Assembly: GCA_036245525.1 (NCBI GenBank)
Contig: BTPG01000002.1
Coordinates: 123,984,951 to 124,048,950, forward strand
Origin: Semisulcospira habei
Lineage: Eukaryota > Mollusca > Gastropoda > Semisulcospiridae
Direction: 5' to 3'
DNA length: 64,000 nt
The translations under genes were made by a program, and so were the position numbers. Positions 42,361 through 53,915 of the stretch are shown here, piece by piece (position 1 is the first letter of the stretch; every line of letters begins with the position of its first letter). Under the pieces are notes generated by a model. That model had not been told where the DNA came from. It saw nothing but the letters and a program-made list of their open reading frames with translations, and searched no databases.

Positions 42361-42366
42361 GTCGCC

Positions 42367-43307
42367 TGTAGCATTCGCCACACACCAGCTGTACCCATGC
42401 TATTGTCCTCTTGACACAGATCTTCATATGGCACTGTGGGTGTTAGGGACCAACAAGTTATGAGTCTTGTCAACTAGTAAATCTACATCTGTGTTATGGT
42501 ATGAAGGGGATGATCAGGTGTTCAGTGATACTCCGAGCAGTCCTGGGAACTGATGTCTATAGATTGTGACAGTTTTGTTTAGCTGTGAGGTGTCCCACAC
42601 CTATTGCCGACACCTCGCTTGACAGATGCAGCCAGTGAGTGTCTCGCGGCCACCTGCATCCTCAGCAGTGAACAACTTCCACCTAAACAAACCTAGACTT
42701 TCAGCATTCATTGTACTGTCACAGGGCTCTTCATGCATGTGTGTTCTTCATGTGGAGGATTCAGTATCAATCTAGTCTCACCCGCCATGCTAGGCATCTT
42801 AATCCCTGAAGTGGAGTGTGACAATTTATTAACAGACTTTCATTTCATATCGATTCTGCGCTTACACTAGTCACAGCGCTAATCATTTGCATGTGTGGTC
42901 TTAATCTGTAGGAGGTCATTCAGGGTTTAGTGTGTAGCAAAGTGCCTGGGCGGTAAGGGTGTCAGGAGGGGGTTTTGGGTTGGTGACAAAGATTTATTGT
43001 GGTTCACTGGTGTATGCAGTCCGTCCATCCATTTTTTTCAGGATCCAAGGTCCCTCCTGCGATATATCCGGGATCGCGATATGATGTATCGTGATATGTC
43101 AAGTCAGAGCTGTAATTTTATATTTCAATTCTGAGAGTGCTCTGCTGCACTAATACCATGGAATTCCAGGCTGGTAAACTTGCATTGCGTCATCAGGACA
43201 TCAGCTGCCCATTCTGTGACTGCTAGGATCACTAGATCTAGAAAAGAAGGGGGATGGGAGAGAAGGAATGACAGACCTATCATTTTGAGCCTTCAACTGA
43301 AACACCC
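42367..43307. other. PHKB intron between element 2 and the next transposon
   Basis: No exon or ORF of note. Around 43060-43115 a stretch resembles, inverted, part of the palindrome centre (CAGCTCTGACT and the ATATATC-rich part near 17725-17790), so both belong to one dispersed repeat. Confidence 0.5.
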
Positions 43308-43344
43308 ATTGCAAAAAGCAATAGGGACTACCCCCCAGGCACTC

Positions 43345-43515
43345 CGCCATCCACTTGACTATATCCAGGCCTCCCCACTCCCAGGGAGGGTATGAATATA
43401 CTCGCGGTAGACATTGGACCTGCTATTGAGTAGATTTAAGTTTGCCGCCTATCACCGTAGTATATTCATACCCTCCCCGGGCGTGGGGAGGCCTGGATAT
43501 AGTCAAGTGGACTGT
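43345..43515. repeat. Palindromic MITE-like insertion in the left arm
   Basis: Arms of about 55 bp (CCACTTGACTATATCCAGGC and its complement) around a loop of about 60 bp. It is absent from the right arm at the same place, so it inserted after the arms formed. Confidence 0.75.
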
Positions 43516-44104
43516 GGGGCGCCTGGCACGGCTGTTTGGCCCAGCGCTAGAAGTGGCCACTTAGTTTTTTCCAGGCGAGCCGAGAAACTGGGTCACAAGT
43601 CGTGTGCGCGCGCTGCCTCAGCCAGTCTCTCAGCTGTCAGGCTAGCTGATAAGCGGGCTTCCTGCTAGGTGCAGTACAGCAGGGAAAATGACTACCTTTT
43701 GTTTTTCATGACTTTCTTATTTACCGTTCAAGTGTGTGATGCAAAACTTTGTTTGTTTAAAAGCGGACATTCTGCCCGACACACTGACACCAAACACACT
43801 ATAGTTGTGACAAACCAGTAGCCAACAGGATAAGGTGGAAATAAAGAGAAAAAAGCAGATTTCACTCTCTGTGTAGTGTTTTTTCACAAAATAGATGAAG
43901 TTCCAACATCAATAACACAAATACGATACAAACTACATCAAAACGGACTTGCACGTGCTAGAAGTAACATGCCTAGAGTAAGTATGACTTACCAGATCAG
44001 AGATACCGTGAAAGGGGCCGGAGAGCGGAGGATGATAATGAGGTCACTGTTGGTGCCAGTAGTACTCTCAGACACAGGCACGAAGCAGTAGCACGGATCA
44101 ATGT

Positions 44105-44250
44105 TATCATTTCTTTCATGTACTTCATTAAGTCTTTGTATAATGTTCTTCTCAGCCCTTATCATTCGGAATACACCAGTCTTTCATGTACTTCATTAAG
44201 TCTGTGTATAATGTTCTTCTTAGCCCTTATCATTCGGAATACACCAGTCT
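44105..44250 (+). repeat. 68-bp tandem duplication
   Basis: Two copies of a 68-bp unit beginning CTTTCATGTACTTCATTAAG, two or three mismatches apart. Confidence 0.8.
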
Positions 44251-44267
44251 GTGAAATAATTTTGACT

Positions 44268-44342
44268 AAAATAGTTCAAGGGTAGTGCCAGAATAGCTTG
44301 GCGCCTCTAGGTGCCAAGCTATTCTGGCATTACCCTTGAACT
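44268..44342. repeat. Perfect-stem hairpin 1
   Basis: Inverted arms of about 34 bp beginning TTCAAGGGTAGTGCCAGAAT with almost no loop; one mismatch seen. Confidence 0.85.
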
Positions 44343-45026
44343 AAAGCCATTGGTCTATATCATTATTTGTAAGTATGTACTATAATGTGGCTTGCAGATG
44401 GCAGTGTACAAATTTAAAGCTTGTAGCCTCAGTATGATATGGGTTAGTTCTATAGCAAAGCACTTAGTCAGACATTACATTTTTGTACATAGTTAACAAG
44501 ACTGCAGACATACAGCCCACTGACACTAAATGGTCTGGTTTGTAAGAGGCCGAGAGGCCCGGCCCGTGGGAGCAGAGAATGAATTAATGAGAACACTGAC
44601 AGACGATAGCCAGAAGTCAAGTGGTATCCAAGATGCCGCATTCCTTGCTATTAGCATTAGTTTCATCTACAACTAAAGATTCTTGTTGTAAGGTTTTTAG
44701 TGGGATAAAAACATTCTGGCAGTCACGGGAATATGTGTCATACTCTCTTGTGCGTTTTCTGCTTTTCAGTGTGACGTTGGAGTGCATGCTAAATGAACGT
44801 GACTTTTTGTTTAGTCCCTTTCTAGCAAAGGATCTATTATTATTCGTAACGTATGTTTATGTGAGAGTTTGCATCAAATTAAATGGTGTAGACTGTGAAA
44901 ATGGAGGACACCTCATACACTGTCAGTGTCCATGAATAGAGACTCAATTCTCTGTGTCGAATATGTGGAAGGAGGTAAAGAAAAAGGTATGACAGGCAGG
45001 CCATATCATGCAGTAAATATGAACAA

Positions 45027-45326
45027 ATGATACAGACGTGTTATGAGATAAATGTCCATGAGGACAGGGCGTTAAAGATAATCCCAAAACGACACATACT
45101 TGAGTGCCACTGTGCAGACTTTATCGCACAATGGGGCTTTGGACCGGCACTACATGGTGAGCAGGGAGGCGAAGAGACTCGTGCAACAGTAAACATTCTA
45201 AAGAGCAGGACATACAGCTTGCAAACGGAAGCAGAGAAGCTCAAATTACTCATAACAGAACACATGACACTAGTGTCACCTGTGCTGTACTCAGTCATGC
45301 CACCTGTGAAGAAAAGAAAAGAGTAA
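45027..45326 (+). pseudogene. C-terminal remnant of a transposon-like protein
   Basis: An open 99-codon stretch with a patterned end: KIIPKRHILECHCADFIAQW, then GEQGGEETRATVN, and a basic PPVKKRKE tail. The style is that of a repeated transposon-encoded protein C-terminus, but I cannot name the family. No matching N-terminal part was found between the hairpins. Confidence 0.45.
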
Positions 45327-45753
45327 ATGGATTGGAAGCAGGTGATTGTTATGCTGTCGTTACACACACTACACGCGGCGGTGTTTGTTTTTTTTTTAAT
45401 ATCACACCATCGAATTTTTACCACTTTCTGTCAGACAATTAAGCTAATCTTTTATTTCCAAATCACAAAGTTGGTCGCAGTTGCTGTCGGAGGAGGTTTT
45501 GGTGTGCCAAGCAGACTGATGAGCATAAGTGTATTGAATTTCTTTATTCTGCTGTGGTCCGTTCACGTTCAAAGCAGACTTTTCCAGATTAAACATTTTC
45601 GACCTGAGAAACTACCCAAGAGTGAGATCATCTTGTTTACCACACAACAGTTTTCTTTAACCCATTTAATGCCACGGCTGCATTTCCCAAATTTTGGAGG
45701 TGTCATCTACTGAACGACTGAGTAACAGTTGTAGTAGACGGATTGACCATGAT

Positions 45754-45824
45754 AATTCAAGGGTAGTGCCAGATTAGCTTTGTGCTTGATGTCACAAGCT
45801 AATCTGGCACTACCCTTGAAATAC
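45754..45824. repeat. Perfect-stem hairpin 2
   Basis: Arms of about 30 bp beginning TTCAAGGGTAGTGCCAGATT; the same family as hairpin 1 at the other side of the transposon core. Confidence 0.85.
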
Positions 45825-46490
45825 CATGGTCGATCCATCTCCTGCTGTAGGGTGTTGGAGTGAAACTGAAAGTAGTGCCAAAGAACTGTGTGTCCAGTGT
45901 TGACAGATCGGTGCTACTGCTATGTGCCTGTGAGAATACTGGCACTAACAGTGACCTCATTATCACCCTCCGCTCTCCGGCCCCTTTCACGGTATCTCTG
46001 ATCTGGTAAGTCATACTTACTCTAGGCATGTTACTTCTAGCACGTGCAAGTCCGTTTTGATGTAGTTTGTATCGTATTTGTGTTATTGACGTTGGAACTT
46101 CATCTATTTTGTGAAAAAACACTACACAGAGAGTGAAATCTGCATTTTTCTCTTTCTTTCCACCTTATCTTGCTGGCTACTGGTTTGTCACAGCTATAGT
46201 GTGTTTGGTGTTGGTGTGTTGGGCAGAATGTCCACTTTTAAACAAACAAAGTTTTGCATCACACACTTAAACGGTAAATAAGAAAGTCATGAAAAACAAA
46301 AGGTAGTCATTTTCCCTGCTGTACTGCGCCTAGCAGGAAGCCCGCTTATCAGCTAGCCTGACAGCTGAGAGACTGGCTGAGGCAGCGCGCGCGCACGACT
46401 TGTGACCCAGTTTCTCGGCTTGCCTGGGACAAACTAAGTGGCCAAACTGAAACAGCCGTGCTGGGGGTAGTCCCTATTGCTTTTTGCAAT

Positions 46491-47561
46491 TTTGATGAAT
46501 ACCTGAACTAAACCGCACACACAATGCCTGTCTTGACTTTTCGTCAAGATAAGTTGGTTGGTTGTACATTGTTTAACGTCCCGACAGCACAAGACTTGTC
46601 AAGATAAAAGCTACAACAGTAACAAATACATCTTTATTACACTTTGCCAATCTGGAAAAGTACAGTTACACTAGCATAAAAACATCACTCTGCCACTTCA
46701 GTCTTAACAAGTCCCATTAAAGGCAGTGGATGAAGTTTTCTGGCAAGTCTCTTTTGTTTTTAGAAATGGGCCTGACTGACTTCTATCCTACGGTTAGTTT
46801 GATTTGTTTTTCAAGCACACTTCCAGTGTGCAGAGCTTAAGTAAAAAATGATGGCCAATTGCCTGTAAATTGTTATCTTATTATCTGACAGAAGAGAACC
46901 AGTTTTAATAATGGTACATATGACCACAACGCAAACCATAATAATATTGAGACGATTTGCACAGAAATAACCTGCATGTGACTGTTACCATAGGTTCCCA
47001 ATGCGATATTCACAGCTTCTAATCTGACCACATGACCCTCATAACAAAACCACTGTGATGTAGTTCATTGTTGGCATAACTCATCATTTTGCCTGTTTAA
47101 GGAAATTCTCGGCCATTCAAGTTGAAATCTCAATGTCCCCTACTTTTTTGTACAGTTTACATTTCTGTATAACATGGTAAAAATGGACAATTTGAAGAAT
47201 CTGTTGTGTGTGTGAGATGGCCAGTTTATGACCCATAAAAATGCATTAGAACAATAAAAAGTTAATCATGCAGGTTGATGATGATTTGTAGCGAGGTCAA
47301 AAACAAAAATAGCCTCCTTCTTGAAGGTAGTCCTACATGTATCATCTCTGCATATCGAAACAAACCCATTCTTGCACAGTACAGTACAATACAATAGTTT
47401 ACTAATAAGCAGCGAATTTTGCCCCAGTCCCCCCCCCCCCCCAACCCCCTCGATCCACCCCTGAAATTGATTGGTAGTGGGATATTATCATTTGACGGCA
47501 TTTCACCCTAGCATGATAGAAAGGGGAAGCCATCTTGATGCATATCACTTGATTTGTCCAG
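46491..47561. other. PHKB intron up to the second exon
   Basis: AT-rich, no gene. It has a short SINE remnant at 46553-46597 and a C run at about 47429-47442. The acceptor at 47560-47561 follows TTTGTCC. Confidence 0.6.
46553..46597 (-). mobile_element. Severely 5'-truncated SINE-like copy 8
   Basis: Only the last 45 bp or so of the family (minus-strand GTCGGGACGTTAAACAATG and tail). Target duplication GTCAAGATAA (46543-46552 and 46598-46607). Confidence 0.85.
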
Positions 47562-47669
47562 CAACCTACTCTGTCGGACATGACTATGTATGAGCTGAAC
47601 TTCTCATTACTGGTGGAGCAGATGCTGAGCAAAATAGTGGACCCAGCCTACAGACAGCTGATGGTGGAG
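47562..47669 (+). CDS. PHKB: Phosphorylase b kinase regulatory subunit exon
   Basis: 36 codons between an acceptor (GTCCAG) and a donor (GAG/GTAAGC), phase 0 at both ends. It reads [20 protein letters not shown], then [10 protein letters not shown], the conserved segment that follows the GYLLP region in phosphorylase kinase alpha/beta subunits. It lies about 46.5 kb after the previous exon because of the inserted elements. Confidence 0.88.
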
Positions 47670-50600
47670 GTAAGCACAGCAGCAGACAGCTGGCACAAAG
47701 CTGGTGGGGACTCTTTGGACTTTTGGTATGCTTTGCGACAATTTTTTCATCATGAAGAAGTTCATGGAAACTTGAAACCCTTTGCAACAAGCAAAACGAA
47801 CTGTCAAAAAAGAACATGGAGATTCCAAGGCGTGCCCATGAGCTTTGTGACAACTGTTGCATTGTCACAAAACTCTTTACAACACAGCTCCAGTCTTCCA
47901 TACATCAACTATTCTGATGCTTTTCATAAATATCTTTGTAAAGAAATTTGATATCTCATTGCACTATGTTTTTGAAAAATATCTTCACAAAGAAACTCGA
48001 CATTTCATAGCACAATGTTTTTGGCTTATGTGTGATAGCAAAATTGAGTCTTAATGTTCTAGGCCAGTGGTCATCCGTCTGCCATCCGTTGTAAAATTTA
48101 ACGTTGGTATTTTATTGATGACTTTGTTCAAGCACAGTTTTCAAAATTGACCCAAGGATATTTTGTGGCAAAACCATATTCAATTACTTTTTCAAAGGTC
48201 ATGGTCACAGGGGGGGGGGGGGGGGGCAGTACCAGTAATAGCCATATTTTGACAAAAGTTTATTTTTGGGCTCATTTGCTATAGCAAAAGTGAGTCTATG
48301 CAATGGGCCTTCCTGCGTCTGTCCAACGTCCGGCATCTTCGTCTGTGGTAAACTTTAATGTTGGCATTTTCTCACAGACCATTCAAGTCTTAGACTTCAA
48401 ACTTGGCCCCAGGGTACTTTGTGGTAAAACCTTTCTAAGCATATCAGTTTCAGTGACTCTCAAAGGTCAAGGTCACGGGGTCCAGAAAGGGGTTGAAAAT
48501 AGCAATTTTGACACCAGTTGCTTATTCTCAAATAAGACCTTTCTATGCATACTAATTTAGTGGTCCATAAGGCAAGGGTCAAGGCTCATGGGGGGGGGGG
48601 GGGGGGGGGAGCAGGGTGGGGGGGGGGGGGTGGGGGAAGGGGGGGTCCAGAAATAGGTTCAAAATTGCCATATTTTGACAAAAACAGTTTTTTTCTCAAA
48701 TACTATTTTCAACTTCAAACCCAAACTTGGTATGAGGATACCTGATAAGGCCTTTCTCGATCTCTGCATACTAGTTTGGTTGACCCCTCTGAAAGGTCCA
48801 AGGTCACACAGGAGGTTGGCAAGTGTGTGAAAAATGACAGTTTTTGATAGAATTTTGCAAACTTTTCAATCAAATTTGGCATAAAGGTAGCTGATGATAA
48901 CACCTTTCTATGCATACTTATTTTGGTTGACCCCTCGCAAAGGTCAAGGGTCACGGAGGGTTGACAAATTTGTGAAAAATGCATACGTTTTTTAGAAACT
49001 CGGATTTTGGTACAAAAGCCAACCCTTTACTTATGTTTAGACACTGGAACACTTGCTCATTTTAGTGACATGTTGGAAAGGTCAAGGTCACACTTATTAT
49101 GTGGTTTGGTCATTCACATGATCTTTCTTGTTCTCACATACTATTTTCAACTTCAAGCCCAAACTTGGTACAGAGATACCTTATGTTCTAATTTTGGGGC
49201 ATTTTTTTCTTTGAAATTTCCAAGTTTTCATGAAATATGTTGCAACATTGGGGCATCACAAAATATATTTTTTGAGGCCGTTTGTGCTGAATATTAGAGA
49301 AAAGCCAAACGCTGCACATAGTGATAATAATAACCTACGTACTGCTGCATAGCAAAGTTGGAGACTGGCTGAGATACAATGCAAGATACAATCTACATGT
49401 AATTATCTTCATAATAATAATATTACCATTCATTATGTAGGCGCTTGTTCCTCATCATTGTTTTTACCTCGGTGAGTTTTTATATCAACCAGTAACACGG
49501 TAACCAACAACGTTTTGACTGGACTGAGCAAGGAGCTATGAGTGGGATAAACCTAAGCATTTTGGTCACGAACGAATGGTCAGAATGGTCATCACAGTGT
49601 GTGTGTGAGAGAGAGAGAGACTCAACTGACTGACAAGATGCCAGTGGGTGGGGAGACTGAGACTGAAAAAAGAGAGATGATGGATTCTACAGGATGGGCG
49701 TAAAAAGCTGAACACACATTTTTGGGTCATTGGCCGGTTTTCTGGCAAGATTACAGCCAGGAAGGTTTAATCTTTGTAACATACTATGAAGTCGAGAAGT
49801 AAACTTTACTTCGACTTCACACCTCATGTCAATCAGTTACATGCCAGCAAGAACCCTAATACGTGCATGTCACAAGCCAGACAAAGAAATTAGTTCTTTC
49901 TTTAATCCTTCTCATCACCAATAATACATACCCGAAGATCGACCTCAGTGAGTACTTTAGTCAAGCGACACACTTGTGTTAACCTTTTGTGATTTACTGA
50001 CTGGACGTCTTTACAATCTGTATCACCTATCTAAATCCTATTTGTTTCCCCCTTGCTCATGTAGTGATTGAGGAAAATCGCCTGTGGGCTGGATCATTGA
50101 GTATACTTACTGTATTAAGGCCTTGCAGACAGACGTGATCGTCGCAACCTTTGTTGCCTCTTTTTACACAATCCTCAGGAGATCATGGAGTTGAGGCTTC
50201 AGTGACATACATCAATTATGTTGACGAGCTATGCACATATCAGACGCCTTGAACGACCAAGCCATTCAACATGGGGACCATGAAGTTTACAGGAATACAT
50301 GTGTCAGTGTTTCTGAGTGGGGCTGGATCAGGCAATATGTTAGCAGCTTTAAATAGGTCGTTTCAAAATTTCCTGAGGACAGTGGCTACTAAATCATAGT
50401 TGTCAGGACTAAAGGAAAATTAAAGTGAAGTAGGTCCAAGATTAATGTTCATCTTTTCTTCAGATTAAAAAAAACAAAAACATGAGGCAAGGTTTACTCA
50501 AACAGACTATACTTGATGATATGACCCTCCTATGCACACTAAATTGGGTGACTTCTCTCAAAGGGCAAGGGTCATGAGAGGTCAGAAAATGTGTGAAAAA

Positions 50601-50713
50601 AATGCCACCTTTTTTTTTTTTAAATAGAATTTTAGTTGTTTAGTCATTTTACACACTTTTGAATCAAACGTATTGTAGTTGACGATAAGACCTTCCTGTG
50701 CATTCTAATTTGG
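47670..50713. other. PHKB intron with dispersed GGCTCA/GTGAGTCTATG repeats
   Basis: Contains diverged copies of one dispersed repeat (about 48003-48250 and 48265-49300) starting with GGCTCA...TAGCAAAAGTGAGTCTATG and holding AAAGGTCAAGGTCAC units. G-rich runs lie at about 48211-48227 and 48590-48650. No gene is seen. Related pieces lie near 50500, 58505, 63470 and 63850. Confidence 0.6.
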
Positions 50714-51884
50714 TTGACCTTTCAGAAGCGGTCAAGGGAGGTCAGTAAGCGTTTGAACAATGCACATTTGCTGGCATACTGTAGGATTTCTCAGGTACTA
50801 TTTGGGATCCTCTTCGCTGTCCTGCACAAGCATGCCTTTGGTAATGCAACAGAAGGAATCTACCTGCAAACCAGATCAGATGGCAGGTTTTTCAACCTTG
50901 CCCGCCTCAAAGCCAAGACAATGATACGCTAAGCCCTCATCAGGGACATGCTGTTCGCCTATGATGCGGCAGTTTCGACCCATACCCAGCAAGAACTGCA
51001 GTCACTGATGGACCGATTCCCCCAGGCTTGCAAGGACTTCAGACTGACTATCAGTCTAAAGAAGATGAACGTCCTGAAACAGGACACAGAGACACCGCCA
51101 TGCATCACCATTGACAGCTACGAGCTCAACGTTGTCCACCAGTTCACTTACCTTAAGTCCATCCTCACCGATAACCTCTCTCTGGACATCGAGATCGACA
51201 AGAGGATCGGGAAGGCTGCTGCAGCTCTTGGCCGCCTCACAACTCAAGTGTGGACAAATCCCAAGCTGATTGTGAAAACAAAGATGGCTGTGTACAACGC
51301 CTGCATCATCAGCACACTGCTATACGGCAGTGAGACATGGACCACATAATGCTAGACAGGAAAGAAGACTCAACACCCTCCATCTGAGAAGCATCCGCCG
51401 TATCCTGAGCATATCTTGGCAAGATAGAGTGACCAACACCGAAGTCCTGTCCCACGCTGGCCTTTCCAGTATGTACACCCTACTCAGACTGTGCTGGCTT
51501 GGCCACATTCACCACATGGAAGATGGCTGCATCCCAAAAGACATCCTCTATGGAGAACTGGCAGCTGGGAGAAGAAACACTGGTCGCCACAAGCTACGAT
51601 TTGCAGATGTTTGCAAGAGGGACATGAGAGCACTGGACATTGACACTGGGTCCTTGGAACGCCTTGTGGATGACCGTGCAAAGTGGAGAAGTATCCTCCA
51701 CCAACACCTCAAGTCAGGGGAAGAGAAGATGTCAAAAGCAGCAGCAGACAATCGGGCACGCAGAAAGGAGTGCACCAGCTCCATCAGACTAGCGACCACG
51801 TACATTTGTGATCTTTGCAGCAGGGACTGCCACTCCCGCATTGGCCTTTACAGTCACAAAAGATGCTGCTTCAAATCCAGCTGA
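50714..51884 (+). pseudogene. Non-LTR reverse transcriptase 3' fragment
   Basis: 5'-truncated and frameshifted near 51345. The catalytic FADD is altered to FAYD (MLFAYDAAVSTH). Then come YELNVVHQFTYLKSI, LLYGSETW, a WLGHIHHMEDG block and a C-terminal finger CDLCSRDCHSRIGLYSH. It is the same broad family as the element at 22363-26400 but far more decayed. Confidence 0.85.
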
Positions 51885-52206
51885 GCAGGCGATCAGATCA
51901 GAACAACTAGGATGATCTATGATAAACTTTTCGAGGTTTGCCTTTCTAGATGTGTTTTAAACAGTAATCAATCTTGCCAGAAACCAGCAGTCTAAGTGCT
52001 GGTGCAGAACAAGTGTGGTTTTTCTGTGCAAAATCTGACAGCAAACATGATGTAAATTACCTGGGAAAATTTTAATAAAAGTGCAGGTGGTGTTTTCAGT
52101 GAAAGAAAACTTAAATATGAATTGAGAAACTTGCTCTTTAATTGTCAGCAAAACTGTTAACATGGTAAAATTGTGTTTTCTGATGCCTTTTGCACGTCCT
52201 TTTCAG
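51885..52206. other. PHKB intron before the third exon
   Basis: Non-coding. The polypyrimidine tract and acceptor (CCTTTTCAG) end at 52206. Confidence 0.7.
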
Positions 52207-52281
52207 GCATTCATGGTTGTCTCTACCATTCTGGATCGCAACCAGGAGCTCATGTTCCACCAGTCAGTTAACATGGACAAG
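52207..52281 (+). CDS. PHKB: Phosphorylase b kinase regulatory subunit exon
   Basis: 25 codons, phase 0 at both ends, acceptor TTTTCAG and donor AAG/GTATGT. It reads AFMVVSTILDRNQELMFHQS, then VNMDK, joining the RQLMVE end of the previous exon to the IIREAYDDF start of the next. The sense and spacing fit the helical C-terminal region of the beta subunit. Confidence 0.85.
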
Positions 52282-53915
52282 GTATGTGTCATGATTATTA
52301 CACATAGCATAGTAGATGACACCCATGGTTGCGGTAGTGTAGTCTGCTGACCGGAAATGTTGCCAAGCATGGCTGAAGAACTTGAGGAACGGAAAGTTAT
52401 CAGCAAAAATTACAAATGAAAAGTCTCAATTTGTGTGTAAAGATCGCTTCACACCTGACTACTTCAAAGGCACATTCTGCAGCAATATAGCTGCTTCACT
52501 CAACTTTCATAGTAAAAATTACCATTGCAGTCCCAACAATAATCAGCACTGGATGTGTTGACAAGAAAAGTGGTTATGCAGCTATAAATGAATGCAAGCA
52601 AATGTGATACAGCAAAACTGGCAAATGTATGAATTTCTTGAAAGTTAATCATATTAGGTCAAGTGGCACTGAATGATATGTGTCCTAAGACAGCATGGTA
52701 GGAAAAAATGGTTCTCTGCAAAGATTTTTTTTATTAAAAAGGTTGCGTGCTCCAATATCAAACGACCTTTACCCTGCTGGGCTGGGCTGGGCTGCTGCTT
52801 TGTGATACTATGGTTCCACCAAGCACAACCCTTCGTCTGCTCAGGCTGCATTTTCAGGGCCGCCTTATATCTAAATGAAAGTTAAGGTGGAGAAGTTTGC
52901 CTTGATAAGACAGGTCAATTTATCGGAATTGTTCGTCAGACTTGCCTTTCCCTTTAAGCAATCGTCATCCAGTGTAAGAGGTATACATCATAAGAGAGCA
53001 TGACTGCTTATATGATATGCACCTGTGTTCCTCATATGGAGCAGTAACACTGTGTTGGTATACCTCGCCCTGTAGGGGGTTAAATGCACACATGGCAATT
53101 GCACACAGGGTTTGCACACTACCCATTCATGCGGAGGTGTATAATGTACACAAACCAAACGGGTATGGGTAGAAATGTACACAAAAATATGATCTAGGAG
53201 AAATCATCACATGACTTTAGTTGTCGCATCAGTTCAGCTGATGCCTGAACGCAACAGTTGCAATCTGTGACAGTTCAAATTGTTTACATTTTTTGCAGTC
53301 ATGTTTGTTTGATTTGATGCCAGCGTAATTGTTTGTAGGATATCTGTAGTCTGAATGCAAAATATGTCACAGCATCGATGTTTTGAGCCTTTTTACGACA
53401 CACATCTGATTTTCACCTCCGGTTCACCATTGACCACAGCTATGCATTTTGTTTGGCATGGAACTGATTCAGCAGTAAACTAAAGGAGAAGAAAACACAA
53501 TCAGAACTTAGACGTTTCCAGCGGGAGGCTGTGCCTACTTAGTTTTTTTCATGAAAACTTGGCTGAGGGGGGAAAACGTTCGCTGATCATCGTTCCTCAG
53601 TGGACAGTGCACAAGTGAGGTCAGAAGGGCTATTAATACCAGCTTCCCATCATCTGCACAATGCTCAGCAATCACTCGGTGTCACAACATGTGAATAAAA
53701 CACTTGTTTTATAATGCACAGTGTGTGTGTGCCACGGTGTGTGTGTGAGTGTACGCGTGTTTAGTCTCTGCAAATTTTAAATCGCAGTTCAGTCAGGTTC
53801 TTAATGCAAAACTGACCTTTTTTTTTTAAAAATCTAGTCACAAGCCTACATAAGGAGCTTTTCTCCTTTAATCTTGTTTCAGTTTTATATTAAAAGGTCT
53901 GCTCTTCTAATAAAT
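52282..53915. other. PHKB intron
   Basis: No gene. A stretch at about 52985-53165 reappears inverted at about 58085-58290 (shared GGTATACC...CCTGTAG blocks), a dispersed repeat pair. A short (GT)n tract lies near 53720. Confidence 0.5.

Larger units (their letters stand above)
43308..46490. mobile_element. DNA transposon with ~0.6-kb inverted repeats
   Basis: Left arm about 43308-44103 and right arm about 45906-46490 are inverted copies, each ending TTGCAAAAAGCAATAGGG on the outside. The left arm is longer because of a palindromic insertion (about 43345-43515). The centre holds two hairpins, a 68-bp tandem repeat and remnants of coding sequence. The superfamily is not settled; long arms fit a foldback or MULE-like element. 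Confidence 0.8.

Noticed and set aside
47580..47951. 123-codon ORF as a separate gene
   Set aside because: Only its first 30 codons are conserved, and these belong to the PHKB exon ending at the 47669 donor; the rest is intron.
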